NCBI GenBank assembly: GCA_028015205.1
Contig: CM051519.1
Location: forward strand, 95,129,539-95,193,538
Length of the DNA: 64,000 nucleotides
Reading direction: 5' to 3'
From: Mytilisepta virgata
Lineage: Eukaryota > Mollusca > Bivalvia > Mytilida > Mytilidae
A program made the translations under genes and the position numbers. Numbering within the stretch: position 1 is the first letter of the stretch; each line of letters begins with the position of its first letter. Shown in pieces: positions 38,001-51,400 of this stretch. The notes beneath the pieces are model-generated. The model had not been told where the DNA came from and searched no databases. It worked only from the letters and a program-made list of their open reading frames with translations.

Positions 38001-41000
38001 ACTTAGTTGGATGTTTGGTTATGATGTATGGAAAAGTAAAACACACTCTCTGGTAACAATATTATCAAGTATAATCTGGTTATGAAGTAAGGAAAGATAA
38101 AGCACACCCCTGGGGGGGGGGGGGGGGGGTTAATAACAATATTATCCAGTATAATGTAATTAAATCAAGGAATTAAAATGTTGTGAATGAAAAACGTTTT
38201 CTTACTTAAAAAATTCTCATTTATTTTTAAACTTTTATATTACAGGCAAGTATGGTGGAATTGTGCAGCTGGCGGACACGGGCGCTGTTACTTTCACTTT
38301 TTTGAAAATGTCTGCTTTGATAAGGTTCACTCATGTGTCATAATTGATAGTATAAATACAGTCAACATAGCATATCAAATTAGACTTACAAATAAATTAA
38401 AGTTACAAAATGGTGCTGAATATCCAAAGCTGACTTTGAACTTACATGTAGGTCTATTCCACTTCAAAAGAGAGGGGTGCTTCATTTATATACATGCAGA
38501 AACTCTCTCTATATTTCTCGGATCATAAGATTACAAATAATAAGAATTTGTTATTTACTATAAAATATATGTTTTAACATTAAAATTACCTTGTAAGACT
38601 TTGCTAAGTTAGCCTTATGTAAGTGAAGAGAACCTCCATCAGTCAGGTCACGACTAAATATTATCTGAAATAAACAGATTATTTTTAGTGTTACTATATT
38701 TTTTTTTGGAAAATGCATTTGTAGTTTCTTGAAGCTTGAATACAAAAAGATTGATGATAAATCTTCCCAAGAATTTCTTACAAGTATTATAACTCAGCTC
38801 ATTAAAGTTTCACTCCAATATGGAGATCTAGAGTGTTTTCATATGTAATGTACAAGTTTTGCAAAGCAATATTTTCCAAGCTTATTGCATGGGGATGTTT
38901 ATTCCATATAGTTTCTCTTTTCATATCAAGAATTATATAGTACAGAATTTACCAAAATCATTTCCAGTCAAACAGAAAAAGAAATACAAGACGAGCATTC
39001 AGTATTGCTCACCTGGATTTCATTTGCAAACCTTAGGACAAATGCTCCCTTGTTTTATTAGAATTTGCTCAGTGGTCTCAGATAAAAAAAACAAAAGATT
39101 TTCCCACAGGATTCTTACTTCAGCTTTGGCAGTCATATTGGTTGGCACTTCAAGTCATTTGATACAAATTTGAAATAGCAACCATCTAAGGACTATTCTT
39201 ATTGGCCAAAAGGGTTTTGGATGCTGCCAAGACAGGTTCCAACTGGCTAAGTAGTTTAAAAAAACAAAGTCCTTAAAATGAATTTTTCATAGGATCTTAC
39301 ATTTATGGGTCACTAAGTTAGCTTTGGCAGCCAGGTCATCATATAATTTATAGTAAAATTGTTGCCAAATTTGGGTCCAAATGGCTAAGTGGTTCCAGAA
39401 AAGAAAGAAAATTTTTTGATTAAATTTTTTCTATAGGGTCATATTTTAAACTAAGTTTGCTTTGGGAGCTATATTGGTTTGTTTGTTTGTTAAGTTGGGG
39501 TTTTACGCTGTTTTCAGCACATTCAGCTATTTCACAGCAGCTGCTATATTGGTATGTGGCGTGGGTCATCAAATATAATTTTGAAAGGAACCACATAAGG
39601 ACCCTTCAAACTTTACTCTCAACTGGCCCAGTAGTTTCAGAAAAGAATCAGCAATAGTTCACTTGGTCTTTTGACCCAAATGAGCTAAAATATATATTTC
39701 CTTAAATGATGCTCAAGACAAAAATTGGCAGGTAATAGCACTCAATGTTGCTTTGTTTGTGGAAATCTCTATAAAATATATACAAGCCTTTCCTTTAAGG
39801 ATAATTGATATCATACCTTTAAAACATCACAAAATTTGGTGAGACCAGCCCCTTTTGTACTAAAACCAGTTAGAGCTAAAAAATTAGAAAATCTATTTTA
39901 ATGTCTTACATGTATATCACAGATTATAATGAACCTTACACATGTAATGGGAGCTCTGAAGTGGCATAATATAACAGAGTCCATGCTAGTGTTATTATAG
40001 TGTATTATGTTGATTACACCATACAAATAACCCCACTTATGGAGAGAGGTAACCTGCTGATACAACAGCTACACCCTGTGTCACCAAAACTACATTATTC
40101 AATTACACTAATCATGGCAAACAACCACAGCAATCAATATACGAATTCCACTGTCCCAAAAGTATTGATAAAGTTCCTAAGCTATCATGGCATCAAATTA
40201 TGGAGCAGAGCACAAATGTTTCATCTCTTATATTTTGATCATCTACAAATGTGGCCATTACAAATATCAATCGCTCCAAAACTAAAAGCCAATCAGAGTT
40301 TAGATACAAACTAACCATAAAAATAATAGAATTGAAAAGAACCAGTTTATAGGAAACAGTAGAGAATAGAAGAGGCTCAGTACAGGGATATCCCCATTCT
40401 CAAATACACGATCTCACTAACTGTTAAAACAAGTACGAAATGACATAATTAAAATGATTAGACATTGCCTGCACAATATTGAAAATAAACAATTAATCAG
40501 ATATCATGCATAAAACACCCTGTTACACACACAAAAAAATTCAAAATGTATTTCTCACAAAGTTATTGGGAAATCTGCATATAAAAAGTTCAATTACAAT
40601 GTATTGATTACTCTGTTTACCACAAAACTTATGTATGAGGCAAAGTTTTGATCCTTTGAGAATTATGACAATGACACGTTGCTGCTGATAGGTTCTTACA
40701 GAAATTTAGTTTCTTACTGAGTCCTATATTAAAATTAATTTGGCTTTGGCAGCTATTTTGGATGGCTTTTAGAGTTCTTGTATATTATATAACTGCTATG
40801 TCTAGTTCAAACTGGCTCATGGTTTCAACTATTGAAACTATATTTGGCTGTGTTGTCCATCTTGGTTGAAATGGTGTGGACATTTGATGTGATTCTTGAA
40901 ATGAACTATTGAAGGTTGAAATGGTGTGGACATTTGATGTGATTCTTGAAATGAACTATTGAAATCAACTTGGATTACAACTGGCTAAGAGGTTTCAGAT

Positions 41001-42406
41001 AGAAATCTTTAAGTAAATTTTCCCATAGTTTCAAGTTTAACTAAGTTAAATTGGAGGGTAGGGTCATCATATACATTGTAAGTTTAAAACAAAAATTGAT
41101 ATCTAATAAATGAATCAGAAGTGCTTCCTCCAATATAAAATGAAAATGCTGGAAAGCAGTGGTGGAAAGATTGCAACTGTAGTTGTGTATAATTTCAAAT
41201 TGAATTTTATCACAGATTTGTTCTTTGTTATGTGAGATCAATTACAGTGAATGTATTCCCTTTTTTTCCCTGAAATATTGAGGGTTTTTTTCAAAATCGA
41301 TGTACATTCCGTGGTATGGAAACCAGGATATCATTTTCAGTAAGAGTTCAATGTGTATTAAGGCTTAGCTTTTAGCAACAGTCAAGTTTTAGTGTCAATA
41401 TCTGAAATCTAAGTGGAGGTTTTCGAAAGTGACTGAAGTGTGAAATTCAGGTGAAGGTCTCAGACAGCAATGTACCCACCAAGGACTATCTATAGACCAA
41501 ATACAGTTGGTCGATGTATTGCAATTGCTGAGAAATGGACATTATCCCAAAACATGAAACAAGTCACTCTAGCATGAAATTGCGGTCAAGGTCAAAAGGC
41601 CATTGTCATAACGACATGTACCCACTAAAAACTATCTATTGACCAAATATGGTGGGTCTAGGTACTACATTGCTGAGAAATGGACATAATCTCGAAAATG
41701 CAAAGAAAAGCATGAAATTGAAGTCAAGGTCCAGAGACAGGTGTCAGATTGCAATGTGCAAAGGTCAAAAGGTAGGTGTCAGACTGATATGTACCCACCA
41801 AAAACTATCTTCTGACCAAATATGGTGGGTCTAGGTATCATAGTTGCTGAGACCATAAAAATGTGACAAAGTCACTAAGTAAAGTCAAGAAATACCAAAG
41901 GGATATTCAAAGGAGGGAACAACGAAGACAAGACCAAAACAATACATGCACTACAATTAAAAACTAAAAAAATTAAGGGGTCAATCAATGATTTTGGTCA
42001 TGTTGACTTATTTGTAGATCTTACTTTGTTGAACATTTCTGCTGTTTACAATTTGTCTTTATCTATAATAACATTCAAGATAATAATCTAAAACTGCAAA
42101 ATTTCCTTAAAATTAACAATTCAGGGGCAATAACTCAACAAAGGGTTAGCCAAAAAAACTGGGGAAAGACTCCGGTGTTCCGGTGCAGTCTCTGCTTCAT
42201 GCCATGCTGCCCATGTCAAATCCGGTATGAGGAAGGGATAACATCAAAGGAACAGGTCCATTTTCATTTGGAAACATTTTTTTATACCTGTCAACCAAGT
42301 CATGATGACATCCATAAAACTTTAACAAGGATGACTCAACTTAGGAGTAACATACCCCTGTCTGAGCAACTTTTCTGTGAGAAGCCGGGCTCTGTCCAGG
42401 AAGTCA

Positions 42407-42489
<83 letters not shown>

Positions 42490-45400
42490 ACAAGCTCTGG
42501 AATATGAGTTGTGAAATATATACCCATATGCCGACATTTATGGAATATTGCCGCTCAAAAATGGGAAGTCATCCTGTTTGTCCTAAAGTTCTGTATTCTG
42601 TGGTATCCTTAATTTCGAGCTCATTGGAATATATGAGATGTAAGAAATTCTCAAAACGTGAATTGTTGAGTGATAAAACATCATCTATGTAGCGGAAGCT
42701 GAAATTAAAGGTACAGGCTATTTTCTTCGGTTTTTCCTTAAGAAGCCCGTCAAGGAAGTCTGCCTCGTGTGTAAAGGAACAAGTCGGCCAGTAGTGCCAC
42801 ACAATTAGTACCCATAGGAATGCCAACTGTCTGTTGGAAAACACTTCCACCAAATTGAACAAATATGCTGTCGATCATAAATTCAATCATCAGGACAATT
42901 TTGTTCTTCGTATATTTTTTGTAAGACTTAGAGTGGTTTTTAACAAAGTATGATTTATCTCTACCAATGACAAAGTATGTGTATCTGCTGTTGCCATTTT
43001 TATTTTGAAAGCATCGATGGATTAGATCTTTCTAAAGCATGAAATTGACGTCAAAGTCCCAAGCCAGGTGTCAGACTGATATGCATGTACCCATTAAGAA
43101 CTATCTTTAGACCAAATATGGTATGCCTAGATATTACAGTTGCTGAAAAATGGATTTAACTCGAAACTTAAGATGCAGATTTTACATTTATGTTTATGAC
43201 ATCAGTGAACCATGAAAACAAGGTCATGGTCACCAGACAAGTATATTGCAGCAAACTTTATACGATAAGGTATCTGTCAACCAAAAATTGTAATTGTAGG
43301 CATTATGTGTGCAAAGTTATTAAAGTTTTTAAAAAGTTTACACCGCCGTCGCAGCCTGAAAGTAATATCTACATGTATATCTCACCTTCACGACTTTTCG
43401 TCACAGGCAACACAAAAATTGTATTCTACAAACAATTTTTTATTTCAAAAAAAAATATAATGGAGAGTAATTGTTGATTTCTGCTACAGTTTGTCTTGAA
43501 CATTGTACAAATTGTAAACAAACAAAATAAGAAAATCCTACAAATGAACATATGTATAAACGAATATCATCAACACTAAATTCGAAACAAAAACTAAAGA
43601 AAATCACCACAAGGATATGACAACCCTTCGAACTTTGTTACCAACACTTTCTATTATTAAATCATAATTTTACTTCACATGACATAAAAGTATGCTTTCA
43701 AATTAAAAAAAATTCATTACAAGGTATGCATCAGATGATCTAACATGTTCACAATCATAAACTTGAGAGGATTGGAAACGCATTGGTAGATTTAACTCGG
43801 CAAAACTTGAAGATTTCCACATTGTTGTCATTATTTTGCACGTGAAGTTTAGTAAATAATCGACTGACCATGCACAAATCTTTGTAGTTAAATATGAAAA
43901 AGGAATAAAAAATTTCATCTTTCGGGAAGACTTTCATAGACTGATTTCAAAGTATTTAAAAATGAATTTATTTTGTTCATTTATTTAAATCATTGTACAT
44001 TGTTGTGTGGTCCATTTGTCTATTGTTCATGTTGATCTATTTATACGTACCAAATGCGGACCTCGAAGAAGACACCTATAACATCAAAATTATCAATACA
44101 CAAACAACGCCACACAGAATGTTAAAGAGTTGATAAACATGAAATTTATTTCAGGTCTTACCCAAAACATTAATAAATTGTGTGTAACAAAAATTGTAAG
44201 AAATAAGAACGTGTGTTGAAATTGCTAAAAAGAGTTAAAACGGACAATTCATGTCTATCAAAAAAATGTCCGACAGGCTGTTGAAAATTTCCGATCCCTG
44301 CTTAAAACATTTAGATTCCGAAAGCACATGTCTGAGTTATATTAATAGATAATCTTAAAGTAGTTTTGCTCAAAATAACGGGTAATAATCGTGAAATTTG
44401 TAAATGCGCAATTAGTTTTGAAAATGAATTAATTTAAAAAGTAAAGTTCCCAACACCAATACGGGAAGCTGTTTCTTGTAGATTCGTTATGATAGATAAA
44501 TTCATCCCCAGTCTGTGTTGACTTCATTTTAATTCCGTGGTAATTTCGGTAAACCATATAGTTTTATTAAGTTAAAAATATTAGTTCAGATATTATAAAC
44601 ACAAATAAAGTACTTGTAATTTAAAAAAGCTGTCATCATTGGAACTACATTTTATGTACTAATGTCCGATGGTATCGAAGTGGCCACACTTTCGGTTTTG
44701 GAGGCCGATGCCATAGCAACGATTTGCAATCTTTCCAAAAAAAAACTCTCTTAATCTACAAGAAATCTAGATTAATTGCTTCATCTAGAAATTAAATCAT
44801 CCATCATAAAAATGATGGACAGACGACAGACGTCAAGTGATGAAAAAAGCTCACATGGCCTCACAATATATAGAGTTTTGGATCAAGGTGCCATTGTCTC
44901 CTAAATCAAAAATTCCAGGTGCCAATCAAAAATTTGTGCTGCCAATTACTGACAGATAGGAAATTGCTAAAAATAATACATTTTTTGAAGATCTTGTTGT
45001 GTGAAGCCATGTAGTTATTAATCTGAGTCCTACATGACATGATAAATTTATTCTTAGCATTCAAATGCATGTGGGACTAGAGTCAAAGACGGACTAAAAT
45101 TCACATTTCACAGGTCGCCAATGTTCACAAAATTAATCGCCAATTTGGTGACTTATCATGAATTACATGGCACTAAACTTATTAAAAGTCACTAAGCCGA
45201 CTACATTAGGTGCCACTTGGAGCCCTGATTTACAAAACCTGTTTTTCGAAGTTTTACAGCAATTTGTTTTTTGGTAACATGAATAAAACTTACGATTGGT
45301 AGGTTCACATTTTCTTTTAAATATTTTTTCAAAACTTTGAATATATTTTAATGGGGGATCTTCCCGATTTAAAACTGGTTATCAAATTAGGGCAGGCAGT

Positions 45401-48400
45401 GAAAATTAAGGTCTGTCATTTTTCACAGGATTTTTTTCAATTTGGCCTTAATAACTTACTGTCTTGAGAAACATAGTTAATGATCTTGTCCAGCAAGTCA
45501 ATCACAAAATTCTTTGTATCAAACCCAATGGATACATTACTGAGTAAGTCAAATATAAATCTGAAATAAAAATATTACAACTATACTTCTGGTGATTATA
45601 TTTCATATACAGTGTAAGACAATAACAGGAAATGGTGTATATGTGACAGAATTGAAATATAATGTGAATTCACTTAATTTTCACTGACATTAATATTTGT
45701 GGATTGATTAAAAGGGGCATATTCATAGTTTCTTAATTTCATTGATTTCAAATTTTTAATAAAAATATATATTTAAAACCTATAGATAAATAATAATTTT
45801 CTATACGACTGATTCATATTGATTAAACTTGTCTTGGTAACAAATGTTTCAATATTTCCTCTAAGTAATGTGATCTGATGGTTCATATTTCATTGGGTTC
45901 TTAAGTTCGTGGATTGGTCTGTCCACAAAATCCACGATAATTGATTATAGTGTTTGATAGTACAGCAAGATTGATAACTTCTAAGGGTCAATGATGAACA
46001 GCATACATCACAAACAGTCATCATATGAAAACTGTTCAGAAATATGTATGATTAGGAGTTGTACTTATGTAATGATTCAAATAAATGCTGAATTCTAATT
46101 TTCTCCTCTTCAAGTTACAATTAATTTGTTTCATGCATATCTTCATAGTGTGTGCTACTGATTAATCTCTATATAGTGTGTGCTACTGATTAAACTCTAT
46201 ATGGTGTGTGTTACTGATTAAACTCTATATAGTGTGTACTACTGATTAAACTCTATATGGTGTGTGCTACTGATTAATCTCTATATAGTGTGTGCTTCTG
46301 ATTAAACTCTATATGGTGTGTGCTACTAATTAAACTCTATATGGTGTGTGCTACTGATTAAACTCTATATGGTGTGTGCTACTGATTAAACTCTATATGG
46401 TGTGTGCTACTGATTAAACTCTATATGGTGTGTGCTACTGATTTAACTCTATATGGTGTGTGCTACTGATTAAACTCTATATGGTGTGTGCTACTGATTA
46501 AATTCTATATGACTGTTTACGAAGAGTTTGGTAACCACAGTTCATGGAAAGATAGACAAACAGGCAAGGAGATTCCAAGAAAACCCACAAACTTCGCAAT
46601 AATACACTGATCAGAAATCAACAAAACATGATTTGCAACCCTCCCCCTCCTTTTCCCCCACCAGCTAAAAGAAAGGGAGAACTGATTGGAGTCTAATGAG
46701 AACTATGTTATGATTATATATAAATGGATGTGTGTATGCTTTCAGGGAAATACTTGAACTGTGTAAAATTGAAATTAACTTACATTCCAGGTTTGGTAAC
46801 ACCTTTGCCATTACTTGGAACTTCAATTTCATCTATCTTAGTTTCTAAATCTTTTAAAGTTGCTAAAATATATTTAAATAAAGTTGGATGTACAGAGTCA
46901 TACAAATTATATTCATTATTGATAACGATGAACAATACAAGTATGTAAATAGTTATATCCTTAATAATTATGTTGCCAGTAGAAACCTGAATCATGTCAC
47001 CTTTTACTTTCACTATATAAAAATAGACACTTTACAAGATGATCGCAAAAATTTAAGAAACCTATATGGAGACTTTTAGAAAATTACATGAAGATGACAA
47101 ATCCGATGGAAGAATTGCAGTCTTACTGGACATATCAAGGAATATTATCAGCACGATAAGTCAAATTTTTCAGCATCAAAACTCAAGACAGAAAAGCTTG
47201 ACAGAGAGAAATACAACTTTATTATTTCCACTGGTGAAAAATGAAAAGAAATCTCCTTTAATAAAATAACACACAAAATAGAAAATACTGTAATGAACAA
47301 GAAAAAACTATTGGAAGGAGGGTTTATATTATTGTCACGATAAAAAGTGTGTTGTTGTAATAAGGCTATCATTTGTAGAGCTGTAAAACTACCGTATTAA
47401 GTTACTACCTTTCAATCTTAACAAATCTTCTAGATTAAATTCTGGTTCTGAAAAAAGAAAAATATAACAGAAATGAACTCAATTCATGCTGATATGAAAT
47501 TAATTTCCAAGTTGACAATGTCCATTCTAAGTACAATAGTATATCAACCTGCTTGTAGTTTTATATGTAAAGACACATTGGTCTAGTACAGAACTTATTG
47601 AAATAACCATTTACAGGGATTGATCTTGTTTGTTTACTTTTGCTTCAATTCTGATGACAGATTTATGGGGAGAGGTGAGAAGTTACACATTCTACATGGT
47701 CAATGGATACATACAAAGACATTTAGAGAGCAGTTAGTAAACACCTTTTTCATATGACTGGAGAACTTGGTCATATGAAGAAGCAATGACAGGTCAATTT
47801 CCCCTGTCTTCCAATAATTTGCACCTTTTTCATTACATACCAGTTGGAGAATGAACAATACCCTCTCTGTGATCTTTATTTGGCCTTTTGCAATGGAATA
47901 TTGCCTCTTTGGACATCTAACCATACCATCTTTTTTATTCCAGTATATGTACTCACGTAATAGTACTTTATTGTCATTTGAATGGTGTCACTACATAGAT
48001 GTTCTTGGAAAGTTCATCAAAATGTAAATTCTCACATTGTTACAATGCAAACTTTTAAAGGAACAAAGTATCAACTCCCACATATATCTATATATTATAT
48101 ATACCTGGTTTCAATCAGGACAGACATTTTTCAGAAGAAAGTTTTAAAACTTTCAAGTAAGAGATTAGAACAGGCATTATCAATACTGTTTTTTTTTTTT
48201 TAACCTTCCACATCAACACTTGGAAAGAACTAAAATTCTGTGATGATGTGATCATAACAAAGGGCGCTACTGCATGTATATTGTTGTAGAGAACAGAAAA
48301 ATATTTCAACTGACGGATTAGGGCATTGTCAATATACAACTTCCACATAAATTTGGTTAAAATGGATAGAAAAATGTAGAATCTAGAGCACTAAGAAGAA

Positions 48401-51400
48401 GCTGATGGAGAAAAACTAAGTCGAGGGAAGTAACTCCCACAAAAATTATCTGATAGCGCTCATTTTCGAACTTAAACTAGGTATTGCCATATACAGTGGA
48501 ACCCCCGAAAACCGGTCCCTCTGAAAACCGGATTCCTCTGAAAACCGAACTTTTACTTTCGGTCCGGAATTTTGGCCTATATATTCAAGTAAAAAAAATC
48601 CTCTGAAAACAGGACCCTCTGAATTCCGAACACCAGCCATACTTTCCGGTACAAAACATATATATTCTTGTCAAATTAACCTCCAGAAACCGGCCAAAAC
48701 AATGTATTACCTGGAAAATACATGTCATCCTTAATCGATCGATGATTGACATCATTAAACTAAATAACAATTTTAAATAAAGGTGTGAAAGTCGTTAATC
48801 AAACAATAATCAGGCATCAATAAAAACGTCGGATTGAAATTAAAAACAATTAATTGCATTAAAATAATATGCGCGTGGTACATGTACATATGTAAGCACA
48901 TGGCACAATTTTACAACATCGTTACCGTCTTTTGGTATGTATAGTGCGCATTTGTGTATTGTGTGCACCCCCTTTCTGGTCCAAGAAACTTGAGAAAAAA
49001 AGTTTCTTGTTCGTATTATACAGATAAGACATTTTCGGAAAAGTCATATCTCCAAAATCGGCAAACAGGAAGCCGGTAATCTGGAAGTTTTCTAAATGGA
49101 CACCTATTTCGGAGAATTCCGTATGGAATACGTAATTCATACGAAACTGCAAATATTCTGACAAATAAATAAGATTTTATATTAAAACATAGCTGAAGAA
49201 GAAGAAGATGATGATCTTGATCTCTATTACAAAGACAAGGAAGACACACCACTATCTGTACTACAAGATATTTACAGGATCTTCAATGAAGACAGTGATG
49301 ATGATGCATTTGAAGGGTTTTAAATGACAATTTGATGTATATTTAGTGCTTTCTGACTTGAATATTGTGACTTTCAGTGCTTTGATATAAATGCAATATA
49401 CATGTATTATTTAATTTTATGTTATGAATTAGTGCTGAAATAAATTGTTAAAATCTCATTATTTTTATTTTTTGTTTGTTGATTCTAGCTTTTAATCCGG
49501 ATTATCACACCTTAATCAATGGGTCTAATCAATCAACAAATCAATGACAGGTTCACCTTGTTCCTAATTAAATTCGTTCAGGTAACAGTTATGGGATTAT
49601 CATGTTTTCAATCATAATTTCTTGAAAGGTTTTAATCAGTTGTTTAAAAAATACAAGTAGAAAAGTATTTATAAAAAAAAACAACTTCTCATTGACTAAA
49701 TCATCACTTTACAATATTAAGTCACATGACTTGCGATAGCCTGATACATTAGAAACTAGAGGCTCTCAAGAGCCTGTGTCGCTCACATGTATCTAATGTG
49801 ATTACAATAGCTACTGAAGACATCTTATCATTATTATTTTTGAATATGTGGTCAAGTTGTGACCATTCAGAATTTTTTTTACAATTTTCTGATAGACTTC
49901 TAAACATCTTGGATGATGGATCGGCAACAAAGTAACAACACTTGGTCAGCACCTCATAAGGAACATTCATGCTATGTTTTGTTACATTCCATTCAGTGGT
50001 TCTCTAAAAGAAATCATTTGTATGCATTTCCCATAGGGTCCAATGTTAAACTTAGTCCCCTGCTGGCGGCAATCTTGGATGATGGATCGGCTACAAAGTA
50101 ACAACGCTTGGTCAGCACCTCATAAGGAACATTCATGCCAGATTTAGTTTCATTCCATTCAGTGGTTCTCTAAAAGAAGTCATTTGTATGCATTTCCCAT
50201 AGGGTCCTATGTTAAACTAAGTTCCCCGCTGGCGGCCATCTTGGATGATGGATCAGCTACAAAGTAACAACACTTGGTCAGCACTTCATAAGGAATATTC
50301 ATGCCATGTTTGGTTTCATTCCATTAAGTGGGTCACTAGAAGAAGTCATTTGTATGAATTTCCCATAGGGTTCTATGTTAAACTAAGTCCCCCGCTGGCG
50401 GCCATCTTGGATTATGGATCGGCTACAAAGTAACAACACTTGGTCAGCACCTCATAAGGAACATTCATGCTATGTTTTGTTACATTCCATTCAGTGGTTC
50501 TCTAAAAGAAGTCATTTGTATGCATTTCCCATAGGGTCCTATGTTAAACTAAGTTCCCCGCTGGCGGCCATCTTGGATGATGGATCAGCTACAAAGTAAC
50601 AACACTTGGTCAGCACTTCATAAGGAATATTCATGCCATGTTTGGTTTCATTCCATTAAGTGGGTCACTAAAAGAAGTCATTTGTATGCATTTCCCATAG
50701 GGTTCTATGTTAAACTAAGTTCCCCGCTGGCGGCCATCTTGGATTATGGATCGGCTACAAAGTAACAACACTTGGTCAGCACCTCATAAGGAACATTCAT
50801 GCCATGTTTGGTTTCATTCCATTCAACGGTTCTCTAAAAGAAGTCATTTGTATGCATTTCCCATAGGGTCCTATGTTAAACTAAGTCCCCCTCTGGCGGC
50901 CATCTTGGATGATGGATCGGCTACAAAGTAACAACACTTGGTCAGCACCTTATAAGGGTTCATTCATGCCAGATTTAGTTTCATTCCATTCAGTTGTTCT
51001 CTGAAAGAAGTCATTTGTATGCATTTCCCATAGGGTCCAATGTTAAACTTAGTCCCCCGCTGGCGGCCATCTTGGATTATGGATCGGCTACAAAGTAACA
51101 ACACTTGGTCAGCACCTCATAAGGAACATTCATGCCATGTTTGGTTTCATTCCATTCAACGGTTCTCTAAAAGAAGTCATTTGTATGCATTTCCCATAGG
51201 GTCCTATGTTAAACTAAGTCCCCCTCTGGCGGCCATCTTGGATGATGGATCGGCTACAAAGTAACAACACTTGGTCAGCACCTCATAAGGAACATTCATG
51301 CCAGATTTAGTTTCATTCCATTCAGTGGTTCTCTAAAAGAAGTCATTTGTATGCATTTCCCATAGGGTCCTATGTTAAACTAAGTTCCCCGCTGGCGGCC

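Larger units (their letters stand above)
41143..44452 (+). repeat. Segmental duplication, copy 1 (3.3 kb, carries a 1.15-kb insertion)
   Basis: This matches 58,183-60,847 closely over most of its length. Shared phrases include AAAATGCTGGAAAG at the start, GATGTACATTCCGTGGTATG, ATCACCACAAGGATATGACA, CATAGACTGATTTCAAAGTA, and AAAGTAAAGTTCCCAA at the end. Family B monomers are included. Relative to copy 2 it has an insertion at 41,880-43,032 and lacks about 150 bp present at 59,954-60,105. Confidence 0.85.

Noticed and set aside
42322..42537. IYIYIY-rich open frames on both strands
   Set aside because: They come from the TA microsatellite inside the decayed reverse transcriptase.
47066..47269. 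67-codon plus-strand frame ([20 protein letters not shown]...)
   Set aside because: It looks protein-like but has no splice sites, no family match and lies antisense between two RTEL1 exons.
49913..51264. Series of 61-74 codon frames ([20 protein letters not shown]...)
   Set aside because: One appears per 166-bp monomer with interruptions; they are repeat translations with no independent support.
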